Below, piece by piece: positions 17,957 through 26,302 of a DNA stretch of 37,301 nucleotides. Where the stretch lies: assembly GCA_040386295.1 (NCBI GenBank), contig JAZKFR010000058.1:1-37301 (forward strand), in the 5' to 3' direction. Each line of letters opens with the position of its first letter. Position 1 is the first letter of the stretch. The stretch comes from JAZKFR01 sp040386295. GTDB lineage: Bacteria > Pseudomonadota > Gammaproteobacteria > Burkholderiales > Rhodocyclaceae. The notes under the pieces were generated by a model, which saw only the letters and a list, made by a program, of their open reading frames with translations, was not told the DNA's origin and made no database searches. The position numbers and the translations under genes were made by a program.

Positions 17957-19189
17957 TTAGTCGAGACTAATACGGCTAGCCCAGTAGAAGGCAGCAATTT
18001 GTGCTGTCGCGTGGCGTGCAGGCGTGATGCCGAGCTGCGACAAGAGTTCGCTAGCCGCCGTGAAATCGCCCGCTTCGGCAGCTGAAATAATCGACAGCAA
18101 ACGACCTAACACACCACGTTGACCTTCCAATGCGTCGCGCACCGATCTGTGCAGAGGTAGGTCGCTAAAAATCTCATTGATGGGCACGCCCAACAAAACA
18201 TCCAACAAAGAAAAAATCCCAGCCATAAACGCCGTATCGTCTGCTTCGCGTGGGATAGAACCCACGGCCAACGTTGCTACAGGTTCAACTGCACTGAGCA
18301 ACAGTTCCATTTGTCGACCACGTGCAGCAGCTAACTGCATCAGTGGCCGTGGTTCACCGGGCGTAGGAGATGGATTGGCGTAGATCAAGAGCTGAAGCCA
18401 GCGCTGCAGTTGTCGACGACCCAGCAGAGCAATCGCTTGCGCATAACTATCAATGCTTCTTTTTGAGCCAACAGCGACGGAGTTGACTAATTTAAGTAGG
18501 TTGTACGAAAGCTTTGGTTCTTCACGAAAAACGGCTTCAATTTCTCGGGTATCAGCATCCTGTACGACTAATGTGAGTAATTTGAGTAATTTCAGACGCC
18601 CCAAGTCAGGTTTCTTGGCAGCAACAGGCGTGCCTTCCGTAACAAATTCGCTGCCGTAAAGATCAAAACGATAAGTTGCAAGTAAATCGAACGTAGCTTC
18701 AGATCTGACAGCATGTGCAATTTTAAGAAAAGGCCGGGAATCACTCAAAATAGGCGCCAGCTGAACGTGTTCTTGTGCGGCAAACGTGGCGTCAAAATAC
18801 AAATAATCAAAAGACTCAAACGAAGCCTGCTGCGCTGTCGCCACGCGATCAATAGACAAAGCGAAATGCCACGCTTTTTTACGCAAACTTTTGAATAATT
18901 CAAGCGTTGTCGGTGCTTGAAAAACAGACGGTGGTACGACGAAAATAAGATGTGCAGGATTAAATTGTGCGAAAAAATCACTGCTGATCGCGCCCTGCTC
19001 AATCCATTCAGGATTTAAGTGCAGCACCAGGGGCATCTTTTCGGCTAAGGAGGCCAAGTTGGCTTCAGCAAAGCAACGCAAACAATCTTCTGGTGAATCA
19101 GAGCCCGCAGCGCTCGATTTCCACTCGAGTGCAGACCAGGCTCGGTTCGAGGCGAGTATTGGCCTAAAAAAGAAGTAAGGTGTGTGCAT
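17957..19189 (-). CDS. YuxH-like protein: degenerate EAL-type half plus HDOD domain
   Basis: A 410-residue protein. The N-terminal half begins YFFFRPILASNRAWSALEW, the position where YuxH-type proteins have a degraded EAL domain; no EAL signature survives, so no catalysis is expected. Residues from about 200 form an HDOD domain (LGRLKLLKLLTLVVQDADT, LSYNLLKLVNSVAVGSKRSI, AIALLGRRQLQRWLQLLI). HDOD proteins are regulators in signalling, motility or stress in other proteobacteria. Its place just upstream of a GGDEF-EAL gene supports a shared role in cyclic-di-GMP signalling (inference). The ribosome site is weak. Confidence 0.85.
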   Translation of the reverse strand: MHTPYFFFRPILASNRAWSALEWKSSAAGSDSPEDCLRCFAEANLASLAEKMPLVLHLNPEWIEQGAISSDFFAQFNPAHLIFVVPPSVFQAPTTLELFKSLRKKAWHFALSIDRVATAQQASFESFDYLYFDATFAAQEHVQLAPILSDSRPFLKIAHAVRSEATFDLLATYRFDLYGSEFVTEGTPVAAKKPDLGRLKLLKLLTLVVQDADTREIEAVFREEPKLSYNLLKLVNSVAVGSKRSIDSYAQAIALLGRRQLQRWLQLLIYANPSPTPGEPRPLMQLAAARGRQMELLLSAVEPVATLAVGSIPREADDTAFMAGIFSLLDVLLGVPINEIFSDLPLHRSVRDALEGQRGVLGRLLSIISAAEAGDFTAASELLSQLGITPARHATAQIAAFYWASRISLD

Positions 19190-19646
19190 CGTTTTGTTCT
19201 GGCTTTAACACATTGTTTCCCACGATCGATTAGCACCGGCAGGCACACCCAGCACTTTTTACGGATGATTGACACTGGTCAGCAACGGACAAAAGCTTGC
19301 TTTATATCGGCTCAATCTTTGCCAATGTTTGTTATTGCACTTTTAAAGCAATAATGCCATGAAGCTGGGTGCATAAGCCAAAAAGTAAATTTTATGAAAA
19401 CTCCCGCACGGAACAATATCGGCAATCTTCTGGGTTTCTTTAGCGCGTTTACGTGGTGAGCAATGAATTAGCAGAATGGGTACGTCAATAGTGCCACGAA
19501 GACGCACTGCAAAGCGAGCACGGTTGATGATTTTGAACTGTTCTGGGTCAATACAATCAATACAAATTACGCAAATCGCACAACACGGATAACAAAAAAT
19601 ACACGAAATCGTGCTCGTGGAAGCTAGCCCAAGTATTGACGAGAGA
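19190..19646. other. Intergenic region between ftsB and the HDOD gene
   Basis: No gene is firmly supported. TTATTGC (19332-19338) and GCAATAA (19348-19354) form an AT-rich 7-bp inverted repeat about 145 bases before the HDOD start, a possible operator. Near 19546-19563 TCAATACAA occurs twice in tandem. A 121-codon minus-strand frame (19343-19708) overlaps ftsB out of frame, is Cys-rich and matches nothing I know. The promoter of the HDOD/GGDEF-EAL pair must lie here, but no convincing pair of hexamers was found. Confidence 0.4.
19591..19613 (-). terminator. Weak terminator-like hairpin after ftsB
   Basis: On the minus strand CACGATTTCGTG (19613-19602) folds with a 4-bp stem and is followed by TATTTTTTGTT. 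It lies about 34 bases past the ftsB stop, where the pyrG-to-ftsB block would be expected to end. The stem is short, so support is modest. Confidence 0.3.
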
Positions 19647-19940
19647 TCATTTATGACGGCTCGTTGTATTCTCTTCGTGAATTTGCACAAAACGTTCGTC
19701 TTGCGCAATCATCCCCAATTCAAAACGGGCTCGCTCTTCAATTGCGTCGTAGCCCTGTTTTAAATCTCGAACCTCAGCATCGACCGCAGCATTGCGCAAC
19801 TCAAGCTTGACGTTGACGGATTTTTGTTGCTGCCACTGCCGATCAACGTCCCACACCCGCAGCCAGCCGCCTCTGCCTAACCACAAAGGGTATTGCAGAC
19901 AGAGCAAAATGCTCAGGAGTAACAAGGAGAACCGGCGCAC
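19647..19940 (-). CDS. ftsB: Cell division protein FtsB
   Basis: A 97-residue single-pass inner-membrane protein: a short basic N-terminus, one membrane helix (RFSLLLLSILLCLQYPLWLG), then a periplasmic coiled coil (about 30-75, with QWQQQKSVNVKLELRNAAVD) and the conserved EERARFELGMI segment. FtsB joins FtsL and FtsQ in the divisome. The start codon is GTG, with GAGG seven bases upstream. It follows eno by 63 bases, the usual arrangement in beta- and gammaproteobacteria. Confidence 0.9.
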   Translation of the reverse strand: MRRFSLLLLSILLCLQYPLWLGRGGWLRVWDVDRQWQQQKSVNVKLELRNAAVDAEVRDLKQGYDAIEERARFELGMIAQDERFVQIHEENTTSRHK

Positions 19941-20003
19941 TAGAAGACCTCATTCTCTCTGCACAAGAACGTGTGGCAAGCCAGCAGGGCGGCGTAAAGC
20001 AGC

Positions 20004-21287
20004 TCAACGCAAATTATAGAAAGCCTCGCGTCCCGGATAGCTGGCGGTATCGCCAAGATCTTCTTCGATACGCAATAACTGGTTGTATTTGGCCATGCGA
20101 TCGGAGCGCGAAAGCGAGCCTGTTTTAATTTGCAAGGCGTTCATACCTACCGCAATATCAGCGATTGTGCTGTCCTCGGTTTCGCCAGAGCGGTGTGAAA
20201 CAACTGCTGCATAGCCAGCACGTTTGGCCATTTCGATTGCCGAAAAGGTTTCGGACAGAGTGCCTATTTGATTGATTTTAATCAAAATCGCGTTTGCGAT
20301 GCCTTGCTTGATGCCTTCTTTTAAGATGTTCGTATTGGTCACAAACACATCGTCGCCAACAATCTGCACATTCTTGCCGAGGCGCTCGGTCAGTAACTTC
20401 CAGCCATCCCAATCCGCTTCGGCCATTCCATCTTCAATTGAGACAATGGGAAAAAGATCGGCCAGGTTGCTCAAATAGTCCACGAATTGCGCTGAGCTGA
20501 GCTGTAATCCTTCGCCCGCCAAATGGTATTTGTCACCACGATAGAATTCTGATGCGGCGCAGTCGAGGGCGATCAGCACATCTTCGCCCGGGACATAGCC
20601 CGCCTGCTCAATCGCTTGCATGATGAGTTGCAAGGCCTCGACGTGACTGGCCAGGTTCGGCGCGAAACCGCCTTCATCGCCGACGGCTGTCGAAAAACCT
20701 TTTTTGTCGAGCAGCTTTTTTAGCGCATGAAAGACTTCTGCGCCACAGCGCAAAGCTTCGCGGAAAGAGCTCTGACTCACCGGCAGAATCATGAATTCTT
20801 GGATATCTAAGCTGTTGTTTGCGTGCTCTCCGCCATTGATGATGTTCATCATGGGCACCGGCATTTGCATCCGTCCCGAACCACCAAAGTAACGGTAGAG
20901 CGGCAGCCCCGCCTCTTCGGCCGCTGCTTTGGCAACCGCCATGGAAACGGCCAAAATTGCGTTGGCACCTAAGCGCGATTTGTTTTCAGTGCCGTCAAGA
21001 TCGATCAATGTTTGGTCGATAAACGCTTGTTCTTGTGCGTCAAGCCCCATGATTGCTTCGGCAATCTCGGTATTCACATTCTCAACTGCTTGCAGTACGC
21101 CCTTTCCTAAGTAACGGCTAGCATCACCATCGCGCAGTTCAATTGCCTCGCGCGAACCTGTCGATGCGCCTGAGGGGACTGCGGCACGCCCCATAATCCC
21201 CGACTCAAGCAAGACATCACATTCAACCGTAGGGTTGCCGCGCGAATCGAGGATTTCACGGGCGACGACATCAACAACAGCACTCAT
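20004..21287 (-). CDS. eno: Enolase
   Basis: A 427-residue glycolytic enzyme converting 2-phosphoglycerate to phosphoenolpyruvate, of normal length. Visible are the N-terminal REILDSRGNPTVE, the substrate loop PSGASTGSREAIELRDGD, metal ligands in IALDCAASE, SIEDGMAE and VGDDVFVTN, and the signature LIKINQIGTLSET followed by SHRSGETED. AAGGA precedes ATG 21287. A 239-base gap separates it from DUF1330, so it may have its own promoter. Confidence 0.97.
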   Translation of the reverse strand: MSAVVDVVAREILDSRGNPTVECDVLLESGIMGRAAVPSGASTGSREAIELRDGDASRYLGKGVLQAVENVNTEIAEAIMGLDAQEQAFIDQTLIDLDGTENKSRLGANAILAVSMAVAKAAAEEAGLPLYRYFGGSGRMQMPVPMMNIINGGEHANNSLDIQEFMILPVSQSSFREALRCGAEVFHALKKLLDKKGFSTAVGDEGGFAPNLASHVEALQLIMQAIEQAGYVPGEDVLIALDCAASEFYRGDKYHLAGEGLQLSSAQFVDYLSNLADLFPIVSIEDGMAEADWDGWKLLTERLGKNVQIVGDDVFVTNTNILKEGIKQGIANAILIKINQIGTLSETFSAIEMAKRAGYAAVVSHRSGETEDSTIADIAVGMNALQIKTGSLSRSDRMAKYNQLLRIEEDLGDTASYPGREAFYNLR

Positions 21288-21488
21288 ACTTCTTCCTTTA
21301 CCTGAAAAAATAAAACGAATCTGCTAGCTCAAAGATCACGGGGACTCAACGCTGAGCGCGTGAGTAGAGAGTAAAACCTTGCCTAGACAAGAAACTAGAA
21401 CCGGAAAATGCAACTAAATCGAGCCAGGAACAACACGGGGCTAAGTTGGGTCTAAGTTTAATGAGCAGAAATTTTTGCACCAAGAATC

Positions 21489-21512
21489 ATTAGACGATTA
21501 GACGAATAGATG
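21489..21512. repeat. Short 8-bp tandem repeat after the DUF1330 stop
   Basis: ATTAGACG occurs twice in tandem (21489-21504), followed by the related AATAGATG (21505-21512). It lies 15 bases from the DUF1330 stop codon. Length and sequence recall the GAACGATT array at 5142-5189, which also sits just past a stop codon. The rest of the 21288-21526 gap shows only the enolase leader. Confidence 0.55.
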
Positions 21513-21526
21513 AATAAACCGTGCGC

Positions 21527-21823
21527 TTACAGGGCTAGGCCTTCAAGCAGAAGCACGTTGGCCACGGCGGCGTCCTGACGCGCTGCGCGTGCGGCGCGGT
21601 ACTCGGGTGATTCGTAGCAGGCTTTTGCTTGTTCTGAAGAGGCGAACTCGATCAGCACCAAACGCTCTGGTTTCGTCCAAGTTCCTTCAAGTACTTCAAT
21701 CGCACCGCCGCGCACTAAGTAGCGCCCAGCGTATTGCGCTATGGCGATTTGCGCCAGGCTTTTGTAATGCTCGTAAGCTACGGGGTTGCTGACTTTAACT
21801 TCAAATAACAAATAACTAGCCAT
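21527..21823 (-). CDS. DUF1330 family protein
   Basis: A 98-residue protein of the DUF1330 (dimeric alpha-beta barrel) family, with the usual ASYLLFEVKVSNPVAYEHY start, a central RYLVRGGAIEVLEGTW and LVLIEFASSEQAKACYESPEY. The biochemical function of the family is not established. Its ATG overlaps the last 8 bases of kdsA (ATGGCTAG), which implies translational coupling. Its presence between kdsA and eno is a common order in Burkholderiales. Confidence 0.88.
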   Translation of the reverse strand: MASYLLFEVKVSNPVAYEHYKSLAQIAIAQYAGRYLVRGGAIEVLEGTWTKPERLVLIEFASSEQAKACYESPEYRAARAARQDAAVANVLLLEGLAL

Positions 21824-22670
21824 GATCCGTCTCGGTAAAGCCTACTTTTTTAACTAAACGATCAAGCGCAACGAGTGTGCTTAAAAGAGCTTCCATACGA
21901 TCTAGAGGCCAGCTGTTTGGGCCGTCTGACCACGCTTTTTCTGGGCACGGGTGCGTTTCCATGAATAAGCCGGAGACGCCCGCTGCAACGGCCGCCCTGG
22001 CCAGAACCGGGATAAATGCGCGTTGCCCACCCGAGACGGTGCCTTGTCCGCCGGGCAACTGCACGGAGTGGGTTGCGTCGAACACGACCGGGCAAGCGGT
22101 CTCACGCAAAATCGCCAAGCTGCGCATATCTGAGACCAAATTGTTGTAGCCGAAACAAGCGCCGCGCTCGCAGACCATCAATGTCTCTTCTGAGAAGCCG
22201 GCTTGGCTAGCTGCATCGCGCGCTTTGTCGACGACATTTTTCATATCACCTGGCGCCAGAAACTGCCCTTTTTTGATATTCACCGGTTTGCCCGTGGCGG
22301 CAACGGCGTAGATAAAGTCGGTTTGTCGACAGAGAAATGCTGGGGTTTGCAGCACGTCGACCACCGAGGCAACTGCCGCGATATCGGCTTCACTGTGTAC
22401 GTCGGTGAGCACAGGGACGCCAATTTGGCGCCGCACTTCGGACAGAATGTGTAAACCTTCGTCCAAGCCCGGTCCGCGTGCTGACTTAGCGGAGCTGCGG
22501 TTGGCTTTGTCATACGAAGCTTTAAACAAGTAGGGCAGGCCTAAACGCGCACAAATTTCTTTTAGATGCGCTGCGGTTTCAAGACATAAGTCTAGGGATT
22601 CAGCAGTGCACGGCCCTGCGATCAAGAACATCGGCTGTGTCAAACCTACTTCAAAATTGCACAGTTTCAT
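21816..22670 (-). CDS. kdsA: KDO-8-phosphate synthase (2-dehydro-3-deoxyphosphooctonate aldolase)
   Basis: A 284-residue enzyme condensing phosphoenolpyruvate and arabinose-5-phosphate to KDO-8-P for lipid A/core synthesis. Motifs: FKASYDKANRSS, VLTDVHSEADI, FLCRQTDFI, NIKKGQF, DATHSVQLPGG and FMETHP. The residue after AGP is Cys (C21 in IAGPCTAES), the metal ligand of the metal-dependent class; E. coli KdsA has Asn there. The start overlaps the pyrG stop by 4 bases (ATGA), showing tight coupling. Confidence 0.96.
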   Translation of the reverse strand: MKLCNFEVGLTQPMFLIAGPCTAESLDLCLETAAHLKEICARLGLPYLFKASYDKANRSSAKSARGPGLDEGLHILSEVRRQIGVPVLTDVHSEADIAAVASVVDVLQTPAFLCRQTDFIYAVAATGKPVNIKKGQFLAPGDMKNVVDKARDAASQAGFSEETLMVCERGACFGYNNLVSDMRSLAILRETACPVVFDATHSVQLPGGQGTVSGGQRAFIPVLARAAVAAGVSGLFMETHPCPEKAWSDGPNSWPLDRMEALLSTLVALDRLVKKVGFTETDHG

Positions 22671-24286
22671 ACGCGCGCCTGACTTGCTAAGGCTGCACGC
22701 ACAAAGGAGATAAATAGGGGGTGGCCAACCCGTGGCGACGAGGTGAACTCAGGATGGAATTGGCAGCCGACAAACCAGGGGTGTGCCAAGGAGCCTGTTT
22801 GCGGTAGCTCGATCATCTCGCATAAAACGCCGGTTGCGTCGCGCCCGGAAACGATCAGACCCTTGGCGAGTAATTCGCGCAATAAGGTGTTGTTGACTTC
22901 GTAACGGTGGCGATGCCGTTCGACAATCTCGGCCTCGCCGTAGATCGTGCGCGCCAAGCTGCCTTCAGCGAGTTGGCAACGTTGTCCGCCCAAACGCATC
23001 GTGCCGCCCAAATCTGCGCTGGCGTCACGTTGCTCTAGCTTGCCCGAAGCGTCTTGCCACTCCGTAATGAGACCAATCACTGGGTACGGCGAGTTAGGTT
23101 CAAACTCGGTACTGTGCGCTTGATCCATCCCGACAACATGGCGTGCAAATTCAACTACAGCGAGCTGCATGCCTAAGCAAATCCCGAGGTAAGGCACTTG
23201 TTGCTCACGCGCGTAGCGGATGGCGGCAATTTTGCCCTCGGTGCCGCGTCGGCCAAAACCGCCGGGAACTAAGATTGCATTCATGCCTTGCAATACGGCG
23301 CAGCCTGTTTTCTCGATCTCTTCAGCATCGATGTAGTTCACGACAACNNNNNNNNNNGCTTCGGTCAATGATTTATAAGACTCGGTGAGGTCCGTGTATT
23401 TTCCAACGAAGGCGATATTCAGCTTGTGCTCTGGGTGTTCCAGTGCAGCAACGAGCTTTTTCCAAACTGACAGGTCGGCCGCTTTGGCAAGAATGCCCAA
23501 CTTGTGACAGACGATCTGGTCAAGCATTTGATCGTGCAACATGGCGGGGATGCTATAGATCGAATTGGCATCCAGCGCCTCAATGACCGCTTCGCTTTGT
23601 AGGTTGCAAAACAGCGCAATTTTGGCTTTCTCCTCCGCTGGGATTGGCCGATCGGCGCGACAGAGCAGCACATCTGGCTGAATCCCGATTTCACGCAATT
23701 CTTTGACCGAATGCTGCGTCGGCTTGGTTTTTAACTCACCGGCGGTGGGGATATAAGGCAATAAGGTGAGGTGTACGTAGCATGCATTTGCGCGCCCTTC
23801 TTGCAAGCCCATTTGGCGAATGGCCTCGAGAAAAGGCAAGGACTCAATGTCGCCGACAGTGCCGCCTACCTCAACAATAGCTACATCCGCACCTTCAGCA
23901 CCGCGCCTAATGTGCGCTTTAATTTCATCGGTGATGTGCGGAATTACCTGCACCGTTTTGCCGAGGTACTCACCGCGCCGCTCTTTTTTAATGACTGACT
24001 CGTAGATTTGGCCGGTCGTGAAATTGTTGCGCCGGCTCATCTTGGCGTGCGTAAAGCGCTCGTAGTGTCCGAGGTCAAGGTCGGTTTCAGCGCCGTCTTC
24101 TGTGACAAACACCTCGCCGTGCTGGAACGGGCTCATCGTGCCGGGGTCGACGTTGATATAGGGGTCGAGCTTGAGGTGGGTGATGCGTAAACCGCGTGAC
24201 TCGAGAATGGCGCCTAAGGATGCGGCAGCAATACCCTTGCCGAGCGATGAAACAACACCACCGGTAACAAAAACGTATTTGATCAT
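22667..24286 (-). CDS. pyrG: CTP synthase (contains a 10-N sequence gap)
   Basis: Converts UTP, ATP and glutamine to CTP. The synthetase half starts KYVFVTGGVVSSLGKGIAAA and contains AETDLDLGHYERF. The glutaminase half has the nucleophile Cys in LGICLGMQ and the His-Glu pair in QFHPEFTS. Between SLTEA and VVVNYIDAEE lie ten N; relatives have about 11 residues there, so the true missing stretch is probably near 31 bases and the 539-residue length is an underestimate. The start MIKYVFVTGG is the family start, yet the bases before it are a run of C with no Shine-Dalgarno site. It leads the kdsA-DUF1330-eno-ftsB block and follows tRNA-Arg. Confidence 0.96.
   Translation of the reverse strand: MIKYVFVTGGVVSSLGKGIAAASLGAILESRGLRITHLKLDPYINVDPGTMSPFQHGEVFVTEDGAETDLDLGHYERFTHAKMSRRNNFTTGQIYESVIKKERRGEYLGKTVQVIPHITDEIKAHIRRGAEGADVAIVEVGGTVGDIESLPFLEAIRQMGLQEGRANACYVHLTLLPYIPTAGELKTKPTQHSVKELREIGIQPDVLLCRADRPIPAEEKAKIALFCNLQSEAVIEALDANSIYSIPAMLHDQMLDQIVCHKLGILAKAADLSVWKKLVAALEHPEHKLNIAFVGKYTDLTESYKSLTEXXXXVVVNYIDAEEIEKTGCAVLQGMNAILVPGGFGRRGTEGKIAAIRYAREQQVPYLGICLGMQLAVVEFARHVVGMDQAHSTEFEPNSPYPVIGLITEWQDASGKLEQRDASADLGGTMRLGGQRCQLAEGSLARTIYGEAEIVERHRHRYEVNNTLLRELLAKGLIVSGRDATGVLCEMIELPQTGSLAHPWFVGCQFHPEFTSSPRVGHPLFISFVRAALASQARV
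23348..23357. other. Run of 10 N inside pyrG
   Basis: Ten unknown bases interrupt pyrG between the synthetase and glutaminase halves. Comparison with the family suggests about 31 bases are missing, so the run is a placeholder. The reading frame is kept across it. Confidence 0.9.
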
Positions 24287-24367
24287 GGGGGGAATAGGCA
24301 GCGGGAAAGCCGAATGATAGCCGAAAACAGAGCACTACCGAAAGACTCTATTGACTCGATGACTGGG

Positions 24368-24439
24368 TGTCCCGGGCGAGAATCGAACTCACATCTGAGT
24401 CTTAGGAGGACCCTGTTCTATCCATTGAACTACCGGGAC
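24368..24439 (-). tRNA. tRNA-Arg (anticodon CCT)
   Basis: A 72-base cloverleaf folds on the minus strand: acceptor GTCCCGG/CCGGGAC, D stem GTTC/GAAC, anticodon stem GGGTC/GACTC enclosing the loop CTCCTAA (anticodon CCT, reads AGG), and T arm GTGAG-TTCGATT-CTCGC. The discriminator is A. The next bases are CCC, so the terminal CCA is apparently not encoded. It lies 81 bases upstream of pyrG on the same strand. Confidence 0.95.
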
Positions 24440-24472
24440 AACATGCCTTGCGCAGGCGGGCGCTGTGTTGAC

Positions 24473-24498
24473 AGTGCTGCGCGGTATGCCGCAGCACT
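24473..24498. other. Strong hairpin upstream of tRNA-Arg
   Basis: AGTGCTGCG (24473-24481) and CGCAGCACT (24490-24498) form a perfect 9-bp, GC-rich stem with an 8-base loop. It lies between the GGDEF-EAL gene stop and the tRNA. No T tract follows on either strand, so it is not a typical intrinsic terminator; it may be part of the tRNA leader or a rho-independent-like stop lacking its U tail. Confidence 0.5.
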
Positions 24499-24514
24499 AC
24501 GCGCTGGGGCGCGG

Positions 24515-24543
24515 ATTGTAACGCTTTAACAAAAACGCTTTAA
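24515..24543 (-). promoter_or_regulatory. Candidate promoter of tRNA-Arg
   Basis: On the minus strand TACAAT (24520-24515) lies 17 bases after TTAAAG (24543-24538). The segment is made of two copies of AACGCTTTAACAA (plus strand, 24520-24532 and 24534-24546). Transcription would start near 24508, about 70 bases before the tRNA. Confidence 0.35.
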
Positions 24544-24595
24544 CAATTTTTTGAGGCTTTTAAGGTTGTTAGGCTGTAACGCTAATTGCGCTTAT

Positions 24596-26302
24596 TTAGC
24601 TTGGAACCCAAGTCTTTAAGAAGGAAACCACTGCGTCTGCTGGGAGCGGGGGACTGTAGAAGAAGCCTTGCAAAATATCGCAACCGAGCTTGCTCAAACA
24701 GTCTTGCTGACCTTGGGTCTCAACACCTTCCGCGACCAAATCCAGGCCTAGATTGTGGCCAAGCAGAATCGCTGCGGCGCACACGGCGGCGTCTTCTTTG
24801 TTGTGTTCAACGTGCGCGATGAAGCTACGGTCTAGTTTTAAACGGTGGACAGGCAGGTGTTTTATTTGCGCCAACGAGGAATAGCCCGAGCCAAAATCGT
24901 CAATTGCCAAGGCAATGCCCATGGTTTTTAACTGCGAGAGGATAGCAATCGTTGCCGTGGGGTTTTGCATTGCGGTGTTTTCGGTAATGTCAATTTCCAG
25001 ATCGGAGGCTTGCAGATCGTAGCAAGTCAAAGCGCCTCGAATAACGCTCGGCAGTGCCTCGTTCCGTAATTGTTGTGCCGAGAGATTGATCGTCATACGC
25101 ACGCCGTCGATACCTTGGTCGCGGAACTGCCGCAGATGCCGACAAGACTCCCAGAAAACCCAGTCACCCAAAGGTTGAATGAGTCCGGTCTCTTCGGCAA
25201 TCGAAACGAACTGCGATGCGGTGATCGCGCCACGCGTTGGATGCGACCAGCGTGTTAGTGCTTCCAGGCCAACAATACGTCGTGTTTGCACGTGAAACTG
25301 TGGTTGAAAATACAGAGAGAATTGGCTGTTAGGTGAATGCAAACCTTCTAGCGCTTGTCTAAACGCATTTTCTAATTCGAGCCGTTCAGCCGCTGCGTGG
25401 TTCATGTCTTGGCTGAAGAATTGATAGTTGTCGCGCCCTTTTGATTTGGCGTGGTACATCGCGGTATCGGCGTTTTTGAGCAAGGTTTCGGGGTCAGTGC
25501 CGTCGATTGGAAACAGGCTGACACCGATGCTCGGCGTTGAGTACAAACTATGCCCGCCAACCTCGTAGTGATCGCCCAAGCCGCGCTTCAGCTTGCTAAT
25601 TAAACCTGCTACCGAATTAGGATTTTCTATGTCGGACAAAACCACGACAAACTCATCTCCGCCAAAGCGCGCCACCACGTCGCTAGCGCGCACATGGTCG
25701 ATCAGGCGCTTCGCTACGCTGATCAACAAACCATCGCCGATATGATGGCCTAGCGTATCGTTGATGGTCTTAAAGTTATCCATGTCGAGCAAAACCACAG
25801 CAACCTGCCGTCCTTCACGGCGGGCCGAAGCGAGTGTTCTTCTCAGTTGGCTTTCCATCGCTGTGCGATTGAGTAGCTGAGTCAATGAATCGTGGTGCGC
25901 AAGATGCCGCATGCGCTCGACGGCGTGGCCATGTTCGCTTACGTGGCTTAAGGCTACGATGTAATGGCTGATTCGCACCTCTGCGTCGAGCACCGATGAG
26001 ATGGTCATCCATTTAGGATAAACCCCACCGTCTTTACGCCTTCCCCAGACTTCGTTTTCCCAGATGCCTGTGGTCAACACGGTGCGGCACATTGCCGCCT
26101 GCTCAGCGTCGTTGATCGAGGCTGAGGTGAAAAACGCGAGCGATTTTCCACACGATTCTTCGGCGCTATAACCCGTCAGCTGAATAAACGCTGGGTTGAC
26201 CGCGATAATTTTGTGCTCATGGTCGACGATCGCCACCGCGTCGCGATTTCGCTCGAAAACTTTTTCCATGACGGACAAAGGTAATTGAGTGTTATCAGTC
26301 AT
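24596..26302 (-). CDS. PAS-GGDEF-EAL cyclic-di-GMP signalling protein
   Basis: A 568-residue protein: one PAS domain (about 8-125, with NRDAVAIVDHEHKIIAVNPAF), GGDEF (about 130-290) and EAL (about 310-565). The cyclase motif ARFGGDEFVVVL is intact, and the phosphodiesterase motifs EALTRW, NLSAQQL, ENTAM, DDFGSGYSSL, KLDRSF and EGVET are all present. No membrane helix. It shares architecture with the 15434-17935 product but has one PAS less and is not close in sequence outside the motifs. It is monocistronic, with tRNA-Arg downstream. The ribosome site is weak (AGGA about 13 bases before ATG 26302). Confidence 0.92.
   Translation of the reverse strand: MTDNTQLPLSVMEKVFERNRDAVAIVDHEHKIIAVNPAFIQLTGYSAEESCGKSLAFFTSASINDAEQAAMCRTVLTTGIWENEVWGRRKDGGVYPKWMTISSVLDAEVRISHYIVALSHVSEHGHAVERMRHLAHHDSLTQLLNRTAMESQLRRTLASARREGRQVAVVLLDMDNFKTINDTLGHHIGDGLLISVAKRLIDHVRASDVVARFGGDEFVVVLSDIENPNSVAGLISKLKRGLGDHYEVGGHSLYSTPSIGVSLFPIDGTDPETLLKNADTAMYHAKSKGRDNYQFFSQDMNHAAAERLELENAFRQALEGLHSPNSQFSLYFQPQFHVQTRRIVGLEALTRWSHPTRGAITASQFVSIAEETGLIQPLGDWVFWESCRHLRQFRDQGIDGVRMTINLSAQQLRNEALPSVIRGALTCYDLQASDLEIDITENTAMQNPTATIAILSQLKTMGIALAIDDFGSGYSSLAQIKHLPVHRLKLDRSFIAHVEHNKEDAAVCAAAILLGHNLGLDLVAEGVETQGQQDCLSKLGCDILQGFFYSPPLPADAVVSFLKTWVPS

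Noticed and set aside
19343..19708. 121-codon Cys-rich minus frame overlapping ftsB
   Set aside because: It overlaps ftsB out of frame and its Cys cluster arises from AT-rich intergenic DNA; no family resemblance.
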